Positions 8,375 through 18,000 of a stretch of 49,473 nt of DNA are shown here, piece by piece. Below the pieces are notes generated by a model that saw only the letters and a list, made by a program, of their open reading frames with translations, was not told the DNA's origin and did not search any database. Source of the stretch: a virus; the IMG/VR virus record IMGVR_UViG_3300032116_000316, positions 1 to 49,473 of that record. One strand, 5' to 3'. Made by a program: the position numbers and the translations under genes. Position 1 is the first letter of the stretch, and each line of letters starts with the position of its first letter.

Positions 8375-9519
8375 TATAAAAACTTTTTTAATTCATCAAT
8401 TACAATCTGGCCAGTTATAAATTTAGTACACTCAAATTGCCTATTTGTACCTTTATGTTCTGGGCACCAATTCCAATCCCCAGCATCTAATCTAATTCTA
8501 TTAAAGCACCCTTCGCATTTACCTGGTTGGGCACCTATACGAATACAATCTTCCATCTCTGCCCACTTGTAAGAAAATCCACTTATTAATACAGTAGGAA
8601 CATCTAATGACCAACTTAACCAACTTAACCCACTACCAATACCAATAAATGCTTGTGATTTTTTTAATTCATCCATTACTAATTCAATAGGCCCTTGTGG
8701 ATGATGTACAATTCCATTTGGTAATTTGTTTCCCATATAATCATCACCTTCTTTAGATAATAATTTTACAACATACCCTTTACTATTTAACCAATCAACA
8801 ACTTCTTGCCATCCAGTTGGATTGTTCCAAAATTTAGATTGAGCTGTACCAAATACACCAATACATACTTGTTTTTCTTTTTCTAACTTTGGATTTTTTC
8901 TTTTTAACTTTGGTTTAATTTCTTTAAAATCTAATCCCAAAATATCAGAACACATTTTTTGTAGTGTTACTGACTTAGGGTCAATAGGATTTTTAAAACG
9001 ATTTATACTATTGTCTTCATTATAAAATAAACCAATACAATACATAGCATATAAATTATCTGCAGTATCTCCAGGCTTAATAAATTCTATCTCTGGATAT
9101 TCACTTGCAAAAAAGTCATTCATAAATGTAGATGCTATTAATTTACAATTATGTTTTTTTCTAAATTCATCTAAGTATGGAAACCATGCCAATGAATCTC
9201 CTAATGCTCTCGAATCTAATGCAACATAAACTTTTTTATCAGTAGCATTATAATCAAATTCGTGCCATAGTTTTCCATTTTCATAAATTTTTAATTTCCA
9301 TTCTACAAAATATTCAATACTACACTTACACCAACAATTGTTATTTATTGTTGTTTTGTATTTTATTTCATTGGTTTTTTTATCTATAAACTCAACAGTA
9401 TATTTTGCCGTTTTAGGTCCTTTAATTTCTACAAAAGGACCTCTAACAAAATGATAATATACTTTATTTTGTTTTTCTAAAATAGTTTTATTATTTTTTT
9501 TTAAATTATCGTATATCAT
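8374..9519 (-). CDS. Autotransporter-type O-heptosyltransferase (BAHT/TibC-like)
   Basis: Predicted protein O-heptosyltransferase of 381 residues. Residues about 25-95 form a beta-rich N-terminal domain. The GT9-like core has ALGDSLAWFPYLDEF (about 106-119), FGTAQSKFWNNPTGW (about 223-237) and IGIGSGLSWLSW (about 292-303). The four-cysteine iron/zinc finger of the TibC/Aah family is present: CEGC (335-338), WNWCPEH (C352) and FECTK (C364). In bacteria this family adds heptose from ADP-heptose to serines of autotransporter adhesins. I chose the ATG at 9519, which shares a base with the upstream stop (TAATG). A TTG at 9528 would add three residues. Confidence 0.9.
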   Translation of the reverse strand: MIYDNLKKNNKTILEKQNKVYYHFVRGPFVEIKGPKTAKYTVEFIDKKTNEIKYKTTINNNCWCKCSIEYFVEWKLKIYENGKLWHEFDYNATDKKVYVALDSRALGDSLAWFPYLDEFRKKHNCKLIASTFMNDFFASEYPEIEFIKPGDTADNLYAMYCIGLFYNEDNSINRFKNPIDPKSVTLQKMCSDILGLDFKEIKPKLKRKNPKLEKEKQVCIGVFGTAQSKFWNNPTGWQEVVDWLNSKGYVVKLLSKEGDDYMGNKLPNGIVHHPQGPIELVMDELKKSQAFIGIGSGLSWLSWSLDVPTVLISGFSYKWAEMEDCIRIGAQPGKCEGCFNRIRLDAGDWNWCPEHKGTNRQFECTKFITGQIVIDELKKFL

Positions 9520-11702
9520 TAACTCCAAGTTTTAACTGTTAAATCTAATAATGAAAATCCTTCCGCTTGTCTACTATATTCTTTATTTGTAGTGTATCTA
9601 TTTTTGGGATGATTATAGAATACATGATTATACCAAAGGTCACCAACATCCCATCCACAATCTTTTATTCTATCCATCCACCATCCTTTAGTTCGGTTTG
9701 GTATTAAGTAAGCGTGTGCAAGATCTTGATTGTATGCGGTTTTTGAAAATAAATCATCCACTTTTTCTTTTCCTTTTGATGGGTTGTTAGCAAATGAAAT
9801 AAAATAAACATCATCTCTTTCAGATAAAAAGCATGCCTTATGTATAATATTTACAAACTCTTCTAAACCAGTATAAACAAATGCATCAGCTTCAAAAATC
9901 AATGTATAATCAAAATTTTCATCATCAATTGATTCCAATGCATTTCTGTGTGCCATATAGCACCCATAATGTCTACCGGTTATCCAACCCAATCCAGCGC
10001 CAGGATATAATTCACCTGGCTTATTATCTTTACTAATGTGTTCGGGTCTTCTACAATTTTCAGCTGGGGCAAATCCTTCATAAACTTTGTTATGTATTGG
10101 TTGATACACCATACCATATTTTTGTAATTGCTTTATTGATTGAATACTAACTTTTTCTCTCATATCATCAGGTCGAGTTAGCATATGCTTAATTTGAATT
10201 CTTGGTTTCTTTCTTATATAGGAACGAAATCCTTTAGTAGTTTGATTGTAAAAGAATTCATCAGCTGCTCTAGTAACACCAGGAAAATATGTACCACCAT
10301 AATCATCACCAGTAATATAACCACCTGGTTTTATTTTATTGTACCAAATATTTAAATCATTTGTAACATCTTCGTATGTATGACCTGCGTCAATCATCAT
10401 AAAATCTATACTACAATTTGAAAATTGATTTGCTGCATTTTTAGATGTATCTTTTATAATATCAAATGTATCGTAATTGTTTGACATTACAGTATTATCT
10501 ATAAATTCATAAAATATATCCCCATTAAAACTTCCTACAATATTTTGATGCAAATCTTCATTATCAGTTCCTTTAAATGTATCAATTGTTGTAAACTTAA
10601 TTTTTTTATTAGAATTTTTAATTTTTGCTGCTAAATAATTCGTAGATTTACCAAACCATGTACCAAGTTCAACAACATTTGCAAAAGGTGGAACTTTTTG
10701 TACAACTTCATCATATAAATCTACATAAGAAAACCAACCAGGTATTTCATTAAATTTTGGATTTAATTTTTCTAATATAATTCTTTTTGTAAGTTTTAAA
10801 TCATCATCAATATAAGTTACCAATGGATTATTATCATAGGTATCTAAATAGGTATGAAGTTTTCGAAATATACAATGTAATTTATAAGATAGTGCTTCTT
10901 TAATTGAAAGAGGATTTAACTCTAATTTTGAACTAAAATAAAAAAGGTCAGATGCTTCATAAAAAGTATCAACATCATCTCTCTCACCCCAAATTACACA
11001 ATTATCAGGAACAAATTCCATTAAGGGTGCCCAATAACTTTCATAATTCATAGCTTGGTTTCCAACAAAATGAAATTTAATTTTATATTTTTCCAATTGT
11101 CTTGCTATTGCAAATATTTCACCTTGATTTTTACCCGGTGAAAACAAACCTACCATCAATACATGCTTCCAATCAGATTCAAATCCTAATTTTTTTTGTG
11201 CTTCAACTTTGTCAAAAACATAATCTTCTATTGGGTATTGCCAAACCATAGTTTCAACACCTAAATCTGCATCATCAAATTTTTTCTTACTCCATTCAGA
11301 TACCAACACATATCTATCAGGTTGATAAATAATTTCTTCTGGATTTGTAAAAGAACCATGCGTACTTGCTAAAATAAAATACTCTCTATCTTTTGAAAAT
11401 ATTTTATCTAATATAAATGGTGCTAAATCAAATTGTGGAATCTCTTGGAAGTGAATAATATCTGGCTGAAAATTTTTTATTATAGAAAGTATTTCGGATT
11501 TATCTTCACCCAATGTATGTACCGATACTAATTTTTTAATTCTATTTTTTTGTACTACAAACGCATTACCACCACTGTTGTTTATTTCAACAACTTCGAT
11601 ATTAAAATCATTAATAAAATGTTTAATTTGTTTGTATGTATATTGCGGTTGTCCACCAGTAGATAGGTGCGGACAGACATAAAGTAACTTTTTCTTTTCC
11701 AT
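9519..11702 (-). CDS. Trifunctional glycosyltransferase-methyltransferase-glycosyltransferase fusion
   Basis: A 727-residue protein with three apparent enzyme modules. Residues about 1-310 resemble a GT4/GT-B glycosyltransferase (CPHLSTGGQPQY near the start, VGLFSPGKNQGE, and the acidic pair in LELNPLSIKEAL). Residues about 325-490 are a class I SAM-dependent methyltransferase of the Methyltransf_24 type (VVELGTWFGKST, TTIDTFKG, MIDAGHTYEDV, IKPGGYITGDDY). Residues about 535-727 resemble GT25 (LGWITGRHYGCYMAHRNAL and LIFEADAF). No signal peptide, so cytoplasmic. The ATG at 11702 is preferred over an upstream TTG at 11714. The gene is coupled by TAATG to the heptosyltransferase. Substrates unknown; the modules probably act in sequence on one glycan. 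Confidence 0.87.
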   Translation of the reverse strand: MEKKKLLYVCPHLSTGGQPQYTYKQIKHFINDFNIEVVEINNSGGNAFVVQKNRIKKLVSVHTLGEDKSEILSIIKNFQPDIIHFQEIPQFDLAPFILDKIFSKDREYFILASTHGSFTNPEEIIYQPDRYVLVSEWSKKKFDDADLGVETMVWQYPIEDYVFDKVEAQKKLGFESDWKHVLMVGLFSPGKNQGEIFAIARQLEKYKIKFHFVGNQAMNYESYWAPLMEFVPDNCVIWGERDDVDTFYEASDLFYFSSKLELNPLSIKEALSYKLHCIFRKLHTYLDTYDNNPLVTYIDDDLKLTKRIILEKLNPKFNEIPGWFSYVDLYDEVVQKVPPFANVVELGTWFGKSTNYLAAKIKNSNKKIKFTTIDTFKGTDNEDLHQNIVGSFNGDIFYEFIDNTVMSNNYDTFDIIKDTSKNAANQFSNCSIDFMMIDAGHTYEDVTNDLNIWYNKIKPGGYITGDDYGGTYFPGVTRAADEFFYNQTTKGFRSYIRKKPRIQIKHMLTRPDDMREKVSIQSIKQLQKYGMVYQPIHNKVYEGFAPAENCRRPEHISKDNKPGELYPGAGLGWITGRHYGCYMAHRNALESIDDENFDYTLIFEADAFVYTGLEEFVNIIHKACFLSERDDVYFISFANNPSKGKEKVDDLFSKTAYNQDLAHAYLIPNRTKGWWMDRIKDCGWDVGDLWYNHVFYNHPKNRYTTNKEYSRQAEGFSLLDLTVKTWS

Positions 11703-11745
11703 AAATTGTAACAAATATACGAAATATTTTTGAGATTACCAAATA

Positions 11746-11997
11746 TTAATAGGTAACTGTTCCATCTAGTAAATCAACTTCCCCAGCAGGGTATTTTTTC
11801 TCCAAATCATTCAAAATACCATTAAGTTCGTTTGTTACCTCAAAATAATCGGATTCCATATTTTCAACTACACTTTGGAGTTGTTTTAATTCCAAATGTA
11901 ATTGTCCTATGTTTACTACTAAATCTGTTTGTTTTTGTCTCAATTCTTTGATTTTACCTATCAAAGATTCTTCTAATTTTTCAACTTGCTTTTCCAT
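11746..11997 (-). CDS. Short coiled-coil protein, paralogue of the gene at 7542-7949
   Basis: An 83-residue protein, nearly all coiled coil (residues about 1-65), ending in LEKKYPAGEVDLLDGTVTY. That block matches the conserved block of the 135-residue protein at 7542-7949, which has an additional tail. It is transcribed just downstream of the 2448-residue fibre gene. Function unknown. Trimeric coiled-coil attachment or a fibre-assembly role would fit the position, but nothing in the sequence proves it. Confidence 0.75.
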   Translation of the reverse strand: MEKQVEKLEESLIGKIKELRQKQTDLVVNIGQLHLELKQLQSVVENMESDYFEVTNELNGILNDLEKKYPAGEVDLLDGTVTY

Positions 11998-12013
11998 AAC
12001 TTTTGTGTTTGTA

Positions 12014-12022
12014 TATAAATAT
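12014..12022 (-). promoter_or_regulatory. Promoter-like motif ATATTTATA
   Basis: Exact copy, 16 bases before the ATG at 11997, within a leader reading ATATTTATATACAAACACAAAAGTT before the start. It would allow the sugar-transfer genes to be expressed separately from the fibre. Confidence 0.5.
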
Positions 12023-12033
12023 ATATCTAATCT

Positions 12034-15000
12034 TTAAGAATTCAATTTATTTTCTAAATCTTTGACTTTTTGTGATAATTCTTGTACAGCTTTCCATAAT
12101 ACAAATACTAATTCTTGTTTAGCAATACCAGAAGTCATCCATTTTTTAGGTCCTTCTGGATTATCAGGATCTTCAAACCAATCATAGTCTACATATTCTT
12201 CCAATCCACCTGCTTCCAATTCTTCAGCAATTATACCTATTTGTTGCGGTCTTTTTTCTGCATCTTTATCAATTTTCCAATAATAAGTCCTTATTGGTAC
12301 GTTATTTACAGCATCTAATATAGATGGATGTTGCCAATCTTCTATTTCTTCTTTAAATCTTCTTGCAGATGTATTTCTACCAACTCTCCAAGTAGATAGT
12401 GATATTTCCATACCTCTAATCGTACCTCCACCAGGACTACCAACATTATTTAATATAATTGCAGGTCTAACTCCACCATCAACATAAGTTGTTATTATAC
12501 CAGAATTACCTCCAGGATTCCAATTTATAGCTCCACTACCCAATTCAATATTATTGCCATTCATAGCAATTTTACCAGTACTAGCTGCTATATCAATAGC
12601 AGTTCCACCAGTTGTGCCACTTAATCCTAAAATTGAATTTGTACCATCACCAACTAAAGTAATCCTGCCTTGCCCTGATAAAATAGGTAAAGCAGAATTT
12701 CTTTCTAATTTAATATATCTCGTTTGTGATGTTGCGATTTGAATACCATCATTTGTAAGTTCCGTAACATCAATATTTTTTGAAGCTCCTATTGCTGGTG
12801 TGTTTATATAAAAATATACGTTAAACGTATCACCACCAAAACCACCTCCAGTTAGGTATTGATAACCTTCTACTTCTATAAACCATTTTAGTTCATATTG
12901 AGTTGATGCTTCTTCTGGTGCGGTAAAACTAAAATTACCACTATATCCATTAATTGTGGATGAATATTCACCAACACCACCATTCCAATAAGTACTAGCT
13001 ATATAACCCGTTGCAACTAAAGAACTATCAGAAACTTTATATATATGATATCCCCAATATGCGTTTACATATCCTGTTCTGTTATTTGAATAAATAAAAT
13101 CATAAAAAGATGGATATGTCACAACAGAATCAAAATATGTACCACCCGTAACTGTAAATGTACCAGCAGAAATTTCATATACCTCATTCAAAGTTACACC
13201 TGAGGTAAAGTTATCAGAATCAGAAAAAGATACTGAACTTATATTTAATGTACCTCCTGCTAAATTTGTTAGCGTACCTGCGTTTATTTTTAATTGAGTA
13301 ACTCCTGCTGTTTTTAACTCAATACCCGGTAAGTTTGGATTTAAAAATATTCGATTTCCATTATCTTTTAAATTTTGGTTTTCATCAACTTCCCAGTTTC
13401 CAATTTCTCCAGCAGTTGCAAATACTTTACCAGACATTGTTACATCGGTAACAGAAAGACCTGTGTGTCTTAGTGCAAAGTTAGGTCCAACTAAACTTCC
13501 TGTACCATTTGCATCAAGCAATAAAGCCACACCAGCACTACCCGTTCCAACTTGAACCGAATCTCTAAATATACCACTCGCTCCATTAATATTTCCCCTA
13601 AAATATGCATTACCAGATGAATCTACTGCAAATCCTTGCGTTCTAATTGAACTTCCAGCTAAATTAATAAAAGTACCAACCGATGAAAAATATGGATGCG
13701 AACCTGCTACATAATTTGTAGATTGAATAGCAGTACCAGCAAACATATTTGCAACAATAACACCAGGTCCAATAAATGTTGTAGCATTACCACTATTAAT
13801 AGAATTAATAGCTGCCATAGCACCCAATGAACCACTTAATGCATTTACAGCTACTGCCGTTTGTACAGCTGCCACACCTATTGATGTTGCCGAACCAGAA
13901 GCAACCGAACCACTAACTGCATTTTGCGTTGCTGCATTACCGCCCGTTACTGTTATATCTCCTGCAATTTCCAATCCACTACCATTCCATTTTAGGTATC
14001 TATCTTGTGCGCCATTTACAATAGAGAATCTACCAGTAGTACCACCAGACCCAATTGGTTGTTCATAAATTCCTAAGAATATACCCGGTCTAGCATAACC
14101 AATAACAGCCTGCCCAGTAGTATAATTTCCACCGGGATTTAAAGTTGTACCAGCAGTACCAGATGTACCAACCGTTGCATTTTGTCCAATAGCAATATAT
14201 GGGTCAGTTCTACCACCAGCAATTACAATGTTTGCAAATGCACCAGTACCATTTACAGTACCAACGTTAATCGTATTCTTAACATAAGATTCTTCAAATA
14301 TTGCAATCTTAGCTGCTACGAAAAATTCTTCTTGTCCTAAAAATTCCCAAAAATCAGGTTGTGTATCAGGCTGCTTTGCTCCAATTAAATTAAATCCGCC
14401 AGGAGGAGATGCACCAACATAAAATGTGGATGTTGTTGGATTTACATATGTGTTTGGACCCGAACCACTAACTGCTGCGTAGTAATTTGTAGTACCAGGA
14501 ACTGCGTTATAAATTACAGCATCTCTACGATTATTTGTTGTTTCAACTTGTCCAATATAATCAGTTTGATTACTCCACTCACCTCTCATTACAATACCAG
14601 GCCCTACAGCGCCTTCAAATTGAATTGATAAAGATTGTGTTTTATATAAAAGTTGTCTTCCTTCACAATTAATTTCATAAACAATTTCTGCTGTTGGATT
14701 ACTATCAGGATCTGTCCATCCAACAATACCAGGGAATGTTGCCGGATTGCCCGGAACTAATGAGTTTGGTGCTAATGCACCACCTAAAGTTATATGAGAT
14801 GATTTTGAATAAATTTCAACTTGACATTGATTTTTATATCCCCAATTTCCATAAGCATCTCTTTGTGTAGTCCCCCACCCAGTAGGTCTATGTGTTAATT
14901 CTTGATTACCTCTATAAACTCTTATTATATTAGATGTACTTCCAAATTCTAACTCACCAGAAACTCTATATACAATTGATGAGTTTTCATTTTGCATTTT

Positions 15001-18000
15001 TACATCATACGGAGCGGGTGGTGTAAACTGAACAGATATTGATTGTGTTACAAAATCAATTTGTCTTGCTTTTTCATAATCAACTTTATAAACAATTTGT
15101 GCAGAAGTATTAGTTGCCCAGCCATCCCAATCATATAAATCACCAATTGTTGCTGGGTTGGATGGTGGAAATTTAGTTTCACCAATTGGAGAACCAACTG
15201 CACCAGACATTGTTACGAAGCCCGGTTTTGAAAATATTGATGCTGATGAGAACCCTAAATTACCGATAAAATTACCTAAATAATCATAAACTTCTTGAGA
15301 AGGTACATAAGATGATGTATTATTTAATTGATTAATTCCTTTAAATGTGGTTATTTTTATACCAGTTCCAGTTAAAGTTTTATCCCATAAATCTCCAGTA
15401 ATTGAGCAGTTTTCATTTGTAGCAGATAATTTGTAAGCATCTGCTCCAGCTTTTACACCAACTATTGTAAGTGATGATTGTGCTCGTATTGGTGCGGTTG
15501 ATGCATTATTACCATCCCTAATTCTTACAGTCCAAGTTGAATTTTCACCCGGCCCAGTAATATCACCACCACCAACTTCTAATGTTGCGTATTTAGAATT
15601 TGGAGCATCTTCTCCCACAATACCAGAATAATCAATATCATCTTTAAAAAACTGAAACCAAACTGCTCCAGTTGTATTTGTTGCTGTTGCTGTTAATGTA
15701 ATTGGGTCCAATGGAGCCGTTACAACACCATCTCTATCAAAGTTTACAGTTTCATAAGTTGCTTTTAAATCTACATTTCTAGCGTTTGGTGGCGCAACGT
15801 TTTTAGTAAATGTTTGAGTTCTTTGATATATTGATGATGTGTATAAATGCCCAGCACCCAATGCAAATGGATATACTTGAATAGTATAAACTGCACTTCC
15901 GGATACATAAGGATAATCAAATCTATTGAAATTTAATGTAGCTGTACTCAATGAAGATGATGATAATGAACCTGTTCTTATATTCCAAATTCCACTATTT
16001 CGTGTTTCAACAGAATTTATTCTCCAAGTTCCTGGTGCTACTGAGCGAGTTGTGAAAGTAAGAAAATCATCACCTTCTTTTACTGTTATTGTAGTATTGG
16101 CGTTTGTATAAGTTGAAATATAACCAACTTCATCCGCAGGTATCGCAACTGATGTAGGTGATATTACAATTTGAATTGGTGGCGCACCTTCTAAAGTTTT
16201 ATTATATTGTTGTACAAAACTACCCGTATAAACAGAAGATGTATAATATGGTTGTATCTCTAAATTATATGTAACACTTCCACTCAACTGAGTCATATCT
16301 GATGCTGGTCCAATTCTTAATGAACCAGTATTATCTGCATTAAATCCAATTGGTGAAAGTGAATTTAAAACTGTACCGGGAGTTATAGAACTTCCTGTAA
16401 TTGATGATTGCGCTACCCAGAAAGTACCCGCTACTCTACTTGATGTAAACGAAAGGTATCTTGAACCTTGCTTAATTTTTATATCAGTAATTGATGCAGA
16501 ATAACTTGTTACTATACCTCTTGAGTTAGCATTAAGGTTTACTACCGCAGGACTAACTTCATAAATAATTGTTTCATCACCAGGTTTACCTTCTGGTACA
16601 ATACTAAATACTTTTGTTACGTTTACTGACTCAGATGAGTATGGTTCTAAATAAGTTGCCGTTACCGTAAGTGTTTTACTTTGTGATAATGGAGAACGTA
16701 CATATGAACCCAAAGGTAATGATGGTATTATAAAATTATTATCATCAGTTGCTACAACACTAATATCCGCATTTACACTTGATGTATAATAATACATCCA
16801 ATATTCAGGAACAAAATCCTTATTAATTGACATTGATGGGAATACAAATACTGATGCTGATATTGGATATAAATTTGTACCCCTTCTATAAAATGATGCA
16901 GTTGCTGATGCTGATGGTGGTGTAAATGTATTTGATAATCTTGGATTAATTGTAAATGTATCATTATCATAAACAAATACACCCGCATCCAATCCATCTA
17001 ACAAATCAGTAAGTGTCAACGTTGTTAAAATAGAAGCTGAGTAATTTATTGAACTAGATGGTATTAAATAAATTGTTCTCTGACCATCTATTGAATCTCT
17101 ATTAAATGTAGCGTTGTAATTTAATTCTTTAGAACCACTCACACCCGGATAAACTCCTTTTAAAAAACCACTAGCCGATGCTTCACTTAACAAAAGATAT
17201 TTAGAACCAGACAAAACGTGCATTTGAACCAAAGAACGACCAGATGGTAATCCTGCTCTTAAATTAATTTCATTAATACCATCTATACGAATTGCCTGTA
17301 CCTCTAGCGAACCGGATGGGTCATTGTTTCGTATTGTTGTTCCTCTATAAGGTCTAATTTCAAAATTCACACCACCTTTACCATCAACAACTCTTGTAAT
17401 AACAATAGTATCGGTTACACCTTCACATTCTCCAGTAAATTCAATAAATTGAACAGGTATATCTTCTCTTGAACCTGTAAAGTTTTCTACCGTTAATCTT
17501 ACCGTATCCAATTCTCTATCTAATAATAGTCCGGGAAATTGACCAGGCGTATATTGAGATTGTGATAATTCATTATTAAAAAAGTCAAAAGAACGTGATG
17601 TAAAGTTTACTGAACCTGTTAAATAACTTTTTACAATATCAATGAATATTGTTGTTGGTGGAACTGGATTACCAAATCCAGAACCAGAATCAAATTGAAA
17701 ATATAATGAAGATGGTATTAGTTGTAAATCTTTATTAATTACATTTAAATTACCACCATCAAATGTTTTACTTTCTTCAACAAGAACAGGAATGTAATTA
17801 TTGTTTATATCATAAAATTGAAATCTAAAATCAAATGTTTCTCTTGGTAAAGTTCTTGGTATTGGTTGTACAAAAGATATTTCGTTTGGTGAGAATGAAC
17901 TTTCTTGAGATGCTCTTAAACTCACATCTGATAAATGCCATCCTAACCCTTTTACTTCAACATATAATTTTGCATTATCAATTTGTTCAGATTGAAAATT

